64,000 nucleotides of DNA from Ruminococcus albus AD2013 (GTDB lineage Bacteria > Bacillota > Clostridia > Oscillospirales > Ruminococcaceae): assembly GCF_000526775.1 (NCBI RefSeq), contig NZ_JAGS01000001.1:496001-560000 (forward strand). The letters run 5' to 3'. The position numbers and the translations under genes are program-made. Positions 50,840 through 59,513 of this stretch are shown in pieces (positions within the stretch are counted from its first letter, which is position 1; each line of letters starts with the position of its first letter). The notes under the pieces are model-generated. The model was not told the origin of the DNA. It made no database searches and was given only the letters and a program-made list of their open reading frames with translations.

Positions 50840-53209
50840 ATGTATCTGAGAATATTAAAGAAAGACCTGAAAAGAAAAAAGACAATGAACATCATACTTC
50901 TGCTGTTCGTGATACTTTCTGCAATGTTCGCGGCATCGAGTGTGAATAATATCCTGTCTGTGGTAAACGGATTGGATTACTTCTTCGATAAAGCGAATAT
51001 GCCCGATGTGTTCTATGCGACACGCGGTGAAAAGAAATCACAGTATATCGAGGAGTTTTTGCAGGAGAGCGAATACGTCAACGAATACAGACGCGAGGAC
51101 GTTATTTACCTCATATCCTCGAATCTGTTGCGTGACGGTAAAAATCTTTGTGATCTTGACAGAGTGGGTATGCTCAACAATATTGATACGGTGGGCATAA
51201 ATCTTTTTGACAGCAATGACGAGATGCTGTCCGAGGTCGAAAAAGGAAAGATCTACATTGCGGGTCAGGATATCAAAAAGACAGATCTTGAGACAGGCGA
51301 TAAGATAACCATAAAACTGGGAGACGTAAGTAAGGATTTTGAGTTTGCGGGATTTATCAAGGACGCTCTTTACGGTTCTTCTATGATGTCTAATCCGAGA
51401 TACGTTATAAACAGCGAGGATTACAGCGTGTTCGCCGAGAACGAAACGATAAAGGCTGATTTTGCAGGAAATATGTATTATTTCGATATCACCGATGAGA
51501 AAGGGTTTGAAGATGCTTCTGCCAAAAACGCACCCTATCTTCAGCTGAATTTTGATAAGAACCTTATCCGAATGACTTACATCATGGATATACTGGTAGC
51601 GGCGATACTTATGGTGCTTAGTATAGGTCTGCTGGTAGTATCCTTTGTGGTACTAAGATTTACCATCGGCTTTACTATCTCGGAAGAATTCAGAGAGATA
51701 GGTGTAATGAAAGCGGTCGGTCTTAAAAACAGCTCTATCAGGGGAATGTATCTGGTGAAGTATCTTGGTATCGCGGTACTGGGTGCTTCTGTGGGATATG
51801 CTATAAGTGTACCTTTCGGTGCGGCACTTCTTAAAAGCGTCAGCGAAAACATGGTGCTTGGCAGTGATAACAGTGTGCTGATAGGTATAGCTTGTTGTCT
51901 GGCGGTAGTTGCAATGATAATGCTGTTCTGCTGGAGATGCACCTCGAAGATAAACAAGTTTTCTCCCATAGATGCTGTACGCAACGGTCAGACAGGTGAG
52001 CGATTCAAGAAACGCAGCGTTATGAGCCTTAGCAAAAGCAAGCTTGGCAGTACGGGTTTCTTATCCGTGAACGATATACTCAGCGCACCAAAGCAGTACG
52101 GTCTTATAACCTTTATATTCGTGCTTTTCACTCTGCTGATAATGATACTGACAGCGACAGCAAATACTATCGACAGCGATTCGCTGCTGTATCTGCTGAG
52201 TGTTAAGCGGAGCGATGTTTATCTGACCGACAGTGAGCGAGGCATGGAGATAATAGGAGGGTTAAAAACTCCCGATGAAGCATCGGCAGAGATAGAAAAG
52301 ATACTTGCCGAAAACGATATGCCCGGAAAGGTCTGGGCTGAACCATGGTATCAGCTGAACGTTGAGTATGAGGGCAAGAACACAAATCTCAGTTTTCTGC
52401 AATGCGGCAAGACGGATACAACAGATTACGAGTATAGCGAAGGCACAGCGCCGATGTACACCAATGAGGTAGCTTTTGCCGAGGCTGCCGCAAAGAAGAT
52501 AGGCATAGGTATTGGCGATACTGTTAAGATTACTATTGACGGCAGTACAGATGAATATCTGGTATCCGCACTGTTCCAGAGTTTTGACCAGATGGGCATG
52601 GTAGGCAGACTGCATCAGGATATCGAGATAAAGGAAACATCACCATCTTCAATATTTGCATTCCAGATAGATTTTGATGATCATCCAAGCAAGGAAGTTA
52701 TCGACGAACGCAGGGAAAAGCTGAAAGACATCATGAATATCAGTATTGTCGAGGATTCAAGAGAATTTACGAAAAGCAGTATGGGTGTCGGTGATACTAT
52801 GTCAACAGTAAGAGATCTCGCACTGATGCTTGCGGTAGTGATCATTGTACTGATAAGTGTGCTTATGGAGCGTTCATTCATCGCAAAGGAAAGATCTGAG
52901 ATAGCATTGATGAAAGCTATCGGTTTCAAGGAACGCTCGGTAGTTGCACACCATACACTGCGTTTTCTGGTCATTTCGATACTTGCAGTTCTTATTTCAG
53001 CATCACTTTGCGTGCCTTTCACAAAGCTGACTATGGACCCGATATTCGGTATGCTGGGTGTTATGAACAGCGTTGAATACAAGTTCGATATCTTTTCGAT
53101 GTTTGTTATTTATCCCGCGGTGATCATAGCTGTAACAGTGGTGAGCGTACTTTTAACATCGCTTTATACAAGTAAGGTCAGGGCTTCGGATACTTCAAGC
53201 ATCGAATAA
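50840..53209 (+). CDS. FtsX-type ABC transporter permease
   Basis: The 789-residue protein has the layout of large FtsX/MacB-type permeases. An N-terminal helix (about 17-38) is followed by an extracellular domain and three membrane helices (about 250-370). A helix begins the second half (about 430-448), a second extracellular domain follows, and three helices are at the C-terminus. EEFREIGVMKAVGL and ERSEIALMKAIGFK are the paired cytoplasmic coupling motifs. Such proteins work with an ATPase of the LolD/MacB type in export, lipid or antimicrobial-peptide detoxification. No ATPase gene is next to it, which is odd. The OmpR-type two-component genes follow 177 bp downstream, suggesting a BceAB/RS-like stress module. 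Confidence 0.9.
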   Translation: MYLRILKKDLKRKKTMNIILLLFVILSAMFAASSVNNILSVVNGLDYFFDKANMPDVFYATRGEKKSQYIEEFLQESEYVNEYRREDVIYLISSNLLRDGKNLCDLDRVGMLNNIDTVGINLFDSNDEMLSEVEKGKIYIAGQDIKKTDLETGDKITIKLGDVSKDFEFAGFIKDALYGSSMMSNPRYVINSEDYSVFAENETIKADFAGNMYYFDITDEKGFEDASAKNAPYLQLNFDKNLIRMTYIMDILVAAILMVLSIGLLVVSFVVLRFTIGFTISEEFREIGVMKAVGLKNSSIRGMYLVKYLGIAVLGASVGYAISVPFGAALLKSVSENMVLGSDNSVLIGIACCLAVVAMIMLFCWRCTSKINKFSPIDAVRNGQTGERFKKRSVMSLSKSKLGSTGFLSVNDILSAPKQYGLITFIFVLFTLLIMILTATANTIDSDSLLYLLSVKRSDVYLTDSERGMEIIGGLKTPDEASAEIEKILAENDMPGKVWAEPWYQLNVEYEGKNTNLSFLQCGKTDTTDYEYSEGTAPMYTNEVAFAEAAAKKIGIGIGDTVKITIDGSTDEYLVSALFQSFDQMGMVGRLHQDIEIKETSPSSIFAFQIDFDDHPSKEVIDERREKLKDIMNISIVEDSREFTKSSMGVGDTMSTVRDLALMLAVVIIVLISVLMERSFIAKERSEIALMKAIGFKERSVVAHHTLRFLVISILAVLISASLCVPFTKLTMDPIFGMLGVMNSVEYKFDIFSMFVIYPAVIIAVTVVSVLLTSLYTSKVRASDTSSIE

Positions 53210-53248
53210 GAAAGAACTGTTTTACCTACAGCCTGATATTTACACAGT

Positions 53249-53293
53249 AAACGACACCGATCTTTTAAAACGAAAGAAGATCAGATGTCGTTT
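53249..53293 (+). terminator. Terminator-like hairpin after the permease gene
   Basis: AAACGACA (53249-53256) pairs with TGTCGTTT (53286-53293), with an inner GATCTT/AAGATC stem and a U-rich tail. Confidence 0.65.
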
Positions 53294-53321
53294 GCTGTTT
53301 TCCCGGGAAAAGATTTTGCAG

Positions 53322-53350
53322 TTGACGTTTATGCAAAAGAATAGTATAAT
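53322..53350 (+). promoter_or_regulatory. Promoter of the two-component genes
   Basis: TTGACG (53322-53327) and TATAAT (53345-53350) are 17 bp apart, 36 bp before the start codon. Confidence 0.85.
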
Positions 53351-53385
53351 ATAAACGATAAGGAAAAATTTATGCGAGGTGTGAT

Positions 53386-54051
53386 ATGGTAGATATTTTG
53401 ATCGTTGAGGACAACAAGGAGCTCTGCGTTCTGCTGTGCGATTTTCTCAGGGCTGAAGGTTACACCGTCAGCACAGCTGAAAGCGGAGAAAAAGCTCTTG
53501 CGTTTTTTGAAAAATACGGCGCAAGACTTGTGCTTCTGGATATCAATCTTCCCGGTATAGACGGATTTGCCGTGTGCAGACGTATCCGTGAGCAGAGCAA
53601 TACTCCGATACTGATACTGACAGCAAGGATAGACAGGGAGGATAAGCTGAACGGTCTTATACTCGGTGCTGATGATTACATTGAAAAGCCATATGATATC
53701 GATATCCTGATAGCAAAGGTCAAGGGTATATTCAAGCGGCGTCTTGCAATGGACGATCTTACCGACGGCGATATCACTCTCGATCTTACAAGCGGGACTG
53801 TCACCAAAAACGACGAAACACTGCAGATGACAGCTAAGGAGTTTGAACTGTTAAGGCTGTTCATCGAGAACAAGGGACAGACTCTTACCAAAGAATACAT
53901 CTTTAATCGGATATGGGGTTCTGACAGTGAATCAGAGATACAGACCCTTACCGTACATATCAAATGGCTTCGTCAGAAGATCGAGCCCGACCCCAAAGAA
54001 CCTAAGCGCATACTGACGGTCTGGGGAAAGGGCTACCGCTGGGAGGGCTGA
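53386..54051 (+). CDS. OmpR-family response regulator
   Basis: The 221-residue regulator has a receiver domain with the acidic pocket (VEDN), phospho-acceptor Asp52 in LLDINLPG, Thr79 in ILTA and Lys101 in IEKPYD. A C-terminal winged helix (about 130-221) carries EFELLRLFIENKGQ and the recognition helix TVHIKWLRQKIE. It is phosphorylated by the kinase encoded one base downstream. The palindrome at the permease promoter is a candidate target. Confidence 0.95.
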   Translation: MVDILIVEDNKELCVLLCDFLRAEGYTVSTAESGEKALAFFEKYGARLVLLDINLPGIDGFAVCRRIREQSNTPILILTARIDREDKLNGLILGADDYIEKPYDIDILIAKVKGIFKRRLAMDDLTDGDITLDLTSGTVTKNDETLQMTAKEFELLRLFIENKGQTLTKEYIFNRIWGSDSESEIQTLTVHIKWLRQKIEPDPKEPKRILTVWGKGYRWEG

Positions 54052-54052
54052 A

Positions 54053-55285
54053 ATGAAAAGCTTCGACAAGCTTATAGTATTCTTCGTTGTGATAATGATA
54101 GTGCTGACAGCTTCAGTTGACCATATACTGCTTAAAGACCGCGGGGAGACTTCTGAGTATTACCTTGTTGAGGTCAACAGAGTGAAACATCGGCTTGATG
54201 CGGGTGAAAAAGTCAGCGCTGATGATTTTACTGCCATAACAGGCATCTATGATATCGATGCAGATGATGAAGCGGCTTTTGATAGCAAGAGAGAGTACGT
54301 TATCTGCAAAGCGGGGGATAGACTTTACAGGATAGAGTATGATGACAAAACTGAAAACGGCAGAAGGAGATCATTTGTCGCTGTGAACATTGCTTTTATC
54401 GCTGTTACGGTAATAGGTCTTGCTGTACTGCTGTATCTCAGAAGCAAGATGATTAAGCCTTTCAATCGTATTAGCGAACTGCCCTATGAGCTTTCAAAGG
54501 GCAATCTGACAGACCCACTAAAAGAGGACAAGAGCAGGTATTTCGGCAAATTTGTCTGGGGACTTGATATGCTGAGAGAGAAGCTGGAATCTTCAAAGCA
54601 GAAAGAGTTTGAACACGCGAAAGCCGAAAAGACAATGATACTTTCCCTTTCACATGATATCAAAACTCCGCTATCGTCCATCAAACTTTATTCAAAAGCG
54701 CTGGCAAGAGGGCTGTACACCGATCCGCAAAAGCTTGATGAGATCTACGGCAGTATCGGTGAAAAGGCTGACGAGATAGAACGTTATCTCGAAGAGATAA
54801 TCAAGCATTCATCTGATGATTTTATAAGCTTTGAGGTGGAGAACCGTGACTTCTATCTGTCACAGGTGATCGATAGCGTGGAATCATTCTACCAAAGCAA
54901 GCTTTCGCTGAACGGAACAGAATTAACACTGGAAAACTACACTGACTGCTTGATATACGGCGACCCTGACCGACTTACCGAGGTACTGCAAAACATCATT
55001 GAAAACGCCATCAAATACGGTGACGGCAAGAATATTTCGATCGTCTTTTCTGACGAAGAAGACTGTCGTCTTGTGACAGTGAAAAACGGCGGCTGTGAAC
55101 TTCCGAAGAACGAACTTGACCATATATTCGACAGCTTCTGGAGAGGTTCTAACACAAATGGCAAACAGGGAAGCGGGCTTGGTCTGTATATATGCCGCAG
55201 GCTGATGAACAGTATGCACGGCGATATCTTTGCCGATATAAACGACGGTTATATGTTCGTTACCGCCGTATGCCGCAAAAGCTGA
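54053..55285 (+). CDS. Sensor histidine kinase
   Basis: The 410-residue kinase has two membrane helices (about 7-25 and 108-129) around an extracellular sensor of some 80 residues. A HAMP-like linker is followed by the H-box with His201 (LSLSHDIKTPLSSIKLYSKA). The ATPase domain has the N-box (IIENAIKYG) and G-boxes (FWRGSNTN, GSGLGLYICRR). It pairs with the response regulator. The short extracellular domain is not a known ligand-binding fold from sequence alone. Confidence 0.95.
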   Translation: MKSFDKLIVFFVVIMIVLTASVDHILLKDRGETSEYYLVEVNRVKHRLDAGEKVSADDFTAITGIYDIDADDEAAFDSKREYVICKAGDRLYRIEYDDKTENGRRRSFVAVNIAFIAVTVIGLAVLLYLRSKMIKPFNRISELPYELSKGNLTDPLKEDKSRYFGKFVWGLDMLREKLESSKQKEFEHAKAEKTMILSLSHDIKTPLSSIKLYSKALARGLYTDPQKLDEIYGSIGEKADEIERYLEEIIKHSSDDFISFEVENRDFYLSQVIDSVESFYQSKLSLNGTELTLENYTDCLIYGDPDRLTEVLQNIIENAIKYGDGKNISIVFSDEEDCRLVTVKNGGCELPKNELDHIFDSFWRGSNTNGKQGSGLGLYICRRLMNSMHGDIFADINDGYMFVTAVCRKS

Positions 55286-55297
55286 ATACACAAAAAA

Positions 55298-55326
55298 GAC
55301 TGTGCGATCACTGAGATCACACAGTC
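55298..55326. terminator. Terminator between convergent genes
   Basis: GACTGTG (55298-55304) pairs with CACAGTC (55320-55326), with an inner GATC-containing stem, followed by TTTATATA on the plus strand and TTTTTTG on the minus strand. Confidence 0.85.
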
Positions 55327-55345
55327 TTTATATATTGGTTATAAA

Positions 55346-56320
55346 TTATTCAGCAGAAAGTGCTGCCTCGGGAACAGCAACTTCATCATCAGAAACGCCG
55401 CCCCAGTTGCTGAAGTTAAGAGTCATGTTCATTGTCATATCCATCGAGATATCACCTGTATCCTCGGAGCTGAGTGAGCTCAGCAGTTCTGACATATCAA
55501 AAGCTATGTTCTCCATAGTAATGCTTACAGGATAATAATCGCTGCCGATGGTCATTATCATATTACCCTCAGCTTTTCCGCCGCCGCCCATACCGAAGAG
55601 GGACTCTGCAACTTCACCGCCGTTTTCGAGAATATCGTTCAGGGAGATGGTGATAACATAATTGTCGCCGTCTTTTTCAAGAGTAGCATTCTTGAATGCT
55701 CCCTCATCACCGATGACCTCGTTGGAGAATGCATCAGCGTCAAGAGTGGTAGCAGGACCAACAGTCTTTGTCCATGTCTTGCCTTCGTCTGTAGTTACAT
55801 AGGTATTTCCGTCTTCAGCCTGATAGATATCCTGAGTTTCTGAAATAGGACTGCCTGTACCCTGATCGGTAGTAGTGGTCTGGGTCGTATGGGTGTTCTT
55901 GCCGTTTGTCTTTGAAACCATATCAGTGTTGGTTTTCATATTTGTGGTAGTGCCGCTCATGGTCATTACCATATCTATATTCATCTTAGCAGTCATTTCA
56001 CAATTCTTGCTGTCAGCAGTTGTTTCCTTTACCTTGGCAAGCAGCTCGGTAAGTTCTTCATTGGAAGCAGCAGGCTTATCGGAATCAGCCTTGGACTCAG
56101 TAGCCTCAGCTTTGGATTCGACCTCAGCTGCGCTCTCAGCCTCAGCAGCAGATTCTTCGGTGGTTTCAGCTTCGCTTACATCAGCCGCGCTTTCAACTGT
56201 CTCGCTTGCGGATGAAGCAGCAGACTCGTTGTCCTTAGAGCCCTTGTCGGTATCTCCGCAGGATGCAAAGCTAAGAGTGAGTGCAGCTACGCAGAGCATA
56301 AGTATCAGTTTCTTTTTCAT
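55346..56320 (-). CDS. Lipoprotein with acidic Ser/Glu/Ala linker
   Basis: The 324-residue protein has a lipoprotein signal (lipobox FASC, Cys21), then a low-complexity acidic linker (about 25-85) rich in ESAAE repeats. The beta-rich domain (about 90-320) has MTAKMNIDMVMTMSG, GNTYVTTDEGKTWTK and GGGGKAEGNMIMTIGSDY. The fold recalls LppX/LprG-like or DUF6612-type lipid-binding lipoproteins, but the match is by eye. It should be anchored outside the membrane with the linker crossing the wall. A strong promoter lies at 56428-56456. Function unknown. Confidence 0.8.
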   Translation of the reverse strand: MKKKLILMLCVAALTLSFASCGDTDKGSKDNESAASSASETVESAADVSEAETTEESAAEAESAAEVESKAEATESKADSDKPAASNEELTELLAKVKETTADSKNCEMTAKMNIDMVMTMSGTTTNMKTNTDMVSKTNGKNTHTTQTTTTDQGTGSPISETQDIYQAEDGNTYVTTDEGKTWTKTVGPATTLDADAFSNEVIGDEGAFKNATLEKDGDNYVITISLNDILENGGEVAESLFGMGGGGKAEGNMIMTIGSDYYPVSITMENIAFDMSELLSSLSSEDTGDISMDMTMNMTLNFSNWGGVSDDEVAVPEAALSAE

Positions 56321-56374
56321 AATTCGATTATCCTTTCTTTCTTGAAATTATAAATTCCTTGATCATTCAATGCT

Positions 56375-56417
56375 TTCCGCAAATATACATTATAAAAATG
56401 AATTAACCTTTGCGGAA
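56375..56417. promoter_or_regulatory. Inverted repeat in the lipoprotein leader
   Basis: TTCCGCAAA (56375-56383) and TTTGCGGAA (56409-56417) form a perfect 9-bp inverted repeat around 25 bp that contains a second TATAAT on the minus strand. It lies in the leader between the promoter at 56428-56456 and the gene. Confidence 0.55.
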
Positions 56418-56427
56418 TTGCGACTAC

Positions 56428-56456
56428 ATTATAACATTTATCTCCTGAAAAGTCAA
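56428..56456 (-). promoter_or_regulatory. Promoter of the lipoprotein gene
   Basis: On the minus strand TTGACT (56456-56451) and TATAAT (56433-56428) are 17 bp apart. Confidence 0.8.
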
Positions 56457-56504
56457 TAGATTTGCTAAAAAATCGTTTTTTCAGACAATGCCATGCAGTA
56501 CTTG

Positions 56505-57872
56505 TCATTCTTTTTCAGATATCTTTTCAGCGTGCACCTTAGTGCCTTTGAGCCACCATCCGTTGAGATAGTTTAGCCATGTAATGGTACAGCCCGTGCC
56601 GAAACCGAAAAGTCCGTTCCACCAGATTATGGTGTATCCGAAAAAGCTGCTGTACCTGAAAAGATAGGTCACTATCAAGCGGACAGAAAGTGCGCAGGTG
56701 GCGACAATAGTAGGCATTCCGCTGTGGTTCGTTCCTTGGAATACTCCGAAAAGCGGGATATACACCGAAAGAACTACGTTCACCAGTGCTATCGTACGCA
56801 GATGCTGTATACAGTAGCCCGCAGCAGCATCGTTCAGCTTGAAAAGGTCTATGATGTTTTGGGCAGTAAGCATTATCACTGCCGAGATAACAAGTGTTAT
56901 GCCGACTGATATAAGTATCGTCTGACGCGCACCCTGTTTGATTCGCTCGGGTTTTTCCGCGCCGTAATTCTGACCCGTGTATGTGGCAAGAGTGGTCTGA
57001 AAAGCGTTGCAGGGGAGGTTCAGATACATTTCTATTCTGGAACCTACTGTGAACGATGCTGTCATATTCTCTCCGAAATCATTGACTGCACGCTGGATCA
57101 AAGTCAAACCGATAGAAACTATAACAAGCTGAAGTGCTATGGGGGTACCGACTATGACAGTTCTTTTTGCGGCTTTGCTGTCCCATACGAATTCTTTAAG
57201 TTTGAAACGGAATACAGGGTACTTTTTTATCATGTAGATATATGCCGCGATGAATGAACCTGCCTGGGATATATCCGTAGCTATCGCTGCCCCGAAAACT
57301 CCCCATTTGAATACACTTACGAAAAGCAGGTCAAGGGCGATGTTCAGCACAGAAGAAATCAGCAGAAAATAAAGGGTGGCTTTGCTGTCACCCACCGCCC
57401 TGAGTATTGATGAAAAGGCATTGTAGCCAAACTGGAAGATAAGTCCTAAGCAGTACCATCGGAAATACTGCACAGCATAGTCGTGATATGCAGGTTTTAC
57501 CCCTACAATATGGGTCAGCGCGGGTTCGCTGACGGCTATCCCTATTACCGATGATGCGATACCAAGGGCGAGCAGTAGAATTATACCTGTTGAAGCTGTT
57601 CGACGAACAGCTTTTTCATTTCCCGCGCCGTAGTGCTGCGCTATTACAACACTGTTTCCCGAAGAGAAACCTATCGCTATTGCAAGGAAAAGAAATGAGA
57701 AAGTTCCCGTAGTTCCGACTCCCGAAAGTGCGGATTGTCCTGCATTTCTGCCGACTATTACCGAATCGGCTGTATTGTATAGCTGCTGTAAAAGCGATCC
57801 TGCCAGCACGGGCAGGGCAAAGCTGATTATATGTTTCCACGGAGTACCCTCCGTCATTGTCCTTTTTGACAT
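56505..57872 (-). CDS. MATE-family multidrug efflux transporter
   Basis: The 455-residue protein has twelve hydrophobic segments in two homologous halves and the MATE hallmark near the N-terminus (ALPVLAGSLLQQLYNTADSVIVGR). The parallel motif in the second half is PCNAFQTTLATYTGQNYGA. It exchanges organic cations or drugs for Na+ or H+. ATG 57872 is preferred to the GTG nine bases upstream because of the GGAG site. It has its own promoter and stands 123 bp downstream of the trpB-type gene. Confidence 0.93.
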   Translation of the reverse strand: MSKRTMTEGTPWKHIISFALPVLAGSLLQQLYNTADSVIVGRNAGQSALSGVGTTGTFSFLFLAIAIGFSSGNSVVIAQHYGAGNEKAVRRTASTGIILLLALGIASSVIGIAVSEPALTHIVGVKPAYHDYAVQYFRWYCLGLIFQFGYNAFSSILRAVGDSKATLYFLLISSVLNIALDLLFVSVFKWGVFGAAIATDISQAGSFIAAYIYMIKKYPVFRFKLKEFVWDSKAAKRTVIVGTPIALQLVIVSIGLTLIQRAVNDFGENMTASFTVGSRIEMYLNLPCNAFQTTLATYTGQNYGAEKPERIKQGARQTILISVGITLVISAVIMLTAQNIIDLFKLNDAAAGYCIQHLRTIALVNVVLSVYIPLFGVFQGTNHSGMPTIVATCALSVRLIVTYLFRYSSFFGYTIIWWNGLFGFGTGCTITWLNYLNGWWLKGTKVHAEKISEKE

Positions 57873-57907
57873 TTTTATCACCGCTCCCGAAAAAAATCAC
57901 AACTAAC

Positions 57908-57936
57908 ATTATACTCCTATTTTTTTTGATTTTCAA
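57908..57936 (-). promoter_or_regulatory. Promoter of the MATE gene
   Basis: On the minus strand TTGAAA (57936-57931) and TATAAT (57913-57908) are 17 bp apart. Confidence 0.75.
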
Positions 57937-57955
57937 TCGGCTGAATAAACAAAAA

Positions 57956-57984
57956 GTGCGCCCTGCGGATAACCGCGGACGCAC
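57956..57984 (-). terminator. Terminator of the trpB-type gene
   Basis: On the minus strand GTGCGTCCGCGG pairs with CCGCAGGGCGCAC with a small bulge, followed by TTTTT. Confidence 0.85.
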
Positions 57985-57998
57985 AATTGAATATCATT

Positions 57999-59369
57999 TT
58001 AGTCTACTTTAGGAAGACCTGCAAATCCCTTAGCCAGATCATCATCTGTGGGGATATAGTCAGTCATCACACCGTCGTTGAATTTCTGGTATGCGACCAT
58101 ATCGAAGTAGCCGGTACCTGTCAGACCGAAGAGAATTGTCTTTTCTTCGCCTGTTTCCTTGCACTTGAGTGCTTCATCGATAGCTACACGGATAGCATGG
58201 CTGGATTCAGGTGCGGGGAGGATACCCTCGATACGTGCGAACTGCTGTGCAGCCTCGAATACCTTGGTCTGCTCAACGGATACAGCTTCCATCAGCTTAT
58301 CATCATACAGCTGAGAAAGTGTGCTGCTCATGCCGTGGTATCTCAGACCGCCTGCGTGGTTAGCAGAGGGGATGAATCCGCTGCCCAGAGTGTACATCTT
58401 AGCCAGGGGGCAAACCATACCTGTATCGCAGTAGTCGTAAGCATACTTGCCGCGTGTAAGGCTGGGGCATGAAGCAGGTTCAACTGCGATGAAGCGGTAA
58501 TCTGCTTCGCCGCGGAGCTTCTGACCCATGAAAGGTGAGATAAGTCCGCCGAGGTTTGAACCGCCGCCTGCGCAGCCGATGATTATATCAGGCTTTTCGC
58601 CCAGTTTTTCAAATGCAGCAAGGCTTTCAAGACCAATTACAGACTGATGCAGCAGTACCTGATTGAGTACCGAGCCCAGAACATAACGGTAGCCTTCTGT
58701 ACCTACAGCAACTTCAACTGCTTCGGATATAGCACAGCCGAGGCTTCCTGATGTACCGGGGTGTTCTGCCAGTATCTTTCTGCCGACGTTAGTTGTTTCA
58801 GAGGGCGAAGGTGTGACAGATGCGCCGTATGTACGCATAACTTCGCGACGGAAAGGCTTCTGCTCGTAGCTTACCTTTACCATGTATACCTTGCAGTCAA
58901 GTCCGAAATATGCACAAGCCATGGAAAGTGCTGTGCCCCACTGACCTGCGCCTGTCTCTGTTGTAACACCTTTCAGACCCTGCTTTTTAGCATAATAAGC
59001 CTGAGCAATGGCACTGTTGAGCTTATGGCTGCCCGAGGTGTTGTTGCCCTCGAACTTGTAGTATATCTTAGCGGGAGTGCCCAGAGCTTTTTCGAGGCAG
59101 TAAGCCCTTACCAGAGGAGAGGGTCTGTACATCTTGTAAAAATCGCGTATCTCCTCGGGAATATCGATATAAGCATCGGTAGTGTTCAGTTCCTGTTCAA
59201 CGAGCTCATCGCAGAATACTACGCCCAGCTCTTCAGCTGTCATCGGCTTGAGTGTCTGAGGGTTCAGCAGGGGGGCGGGCTTGTTCTTCATATCAGCCCT
59301 GACGTTGTACCACTGCTTCGGCATCTCACTTTCTTCAAGGTATGTTTTATAAGGTATATTCTTATCCAT
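57999..59369 (-). CDS. trpB: Tryptophan synthase beta chain, TrpB2 type
   Basis: The 456-residue PLP enzyme condenses indole and serine to tryptophan. The PLP lysine is in EGNNTSGSHKLNSA, the catalytic Glu region in TTETGAGQWG, and the phosphate-binding loop is GCAGGGSN. The length and extended N-terminus (to about residue 85) are those of TrpB2, the stand-alone form, rather than the ~400-residue TrpB1 that pairs with TrpA. No other trp gene is near, so it may salvage indole. It has its own consensus promoter and terminator. AAAGGAG precedes ATG 59369. Confidence 0.93.
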   Translation of the reverse strand: MDKNIPYKTYLEESEMPKQWYNVRADMKNKPAPLLNPQTLKPMTAEELGVVFCDELVEQELNTTDAYIDIPEEIRDFYKMYRPSPLVRAYCLEKALGTPAKIYYKFEGNNTSGSHKLNSAIAQAYYAKKQGLKGVTTETGAGQWGTALSMACAYFGLDCKVYMVKVSYEQKPFRREVMRTYGASVTPSPSETTNVGRKILAEHPGTSGSLGCAISEAVEVAVGTEGYRYVLGSVLNQVLLHQSVIGLESLAAFEKLGEKPDIIIGCAGGGSNLGGLISPFMGQKLRGEADYRFIAVEPASCPSLTRGKYAYDYCDTGMVCPLAKMYTLGSGFIPSANHAGGLRYHGMSSTLSQLYDDKLMEAVSVEQTKVFEAAQQFARIEGILPAPESSHAIRVAIDEALKCKETGEEKTILFGLTGTGYFDMVAYQKFNDGVMTDYIPTDDDLAKGFAGLPKVD

Positions 59370-59417
59370 AGTATGATATTAACTCCTTTCAATACATAAA
59401 TACTATAAAGCACTGAT

Positions 59418-59446
59418 ATTATACCACACTAAAGTGATAATGTCAA
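59418..59446 (-). promoter_or_regulatory. Promoter of the trpB-type gene
   Basis: On the minus strand TTGACA (59446-59441) and TATAAT (59423-59418) are 17 bp apart; a CACTTTAGTG repeat lies in the spacer. Confidence 0.88.
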
Positions 59447-59463
59447 GGGTATTTGACCGTAAA

Positions 59464-59494
59464 AACAGGCTCATGTAATTTACAGGAGCCTGTT
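59464..59494. terminator. Terminator of the clostripain-like gene
   Basis: AACAGGCTC (59464-59472) pairs with GAGCCTGTT (59486-59494); on the minus strand TTTTTACGG follows. Confidence 0.85.
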
Positions 59495-59513
59495 TTGCCG
59501 CTGGTTATCCGAA

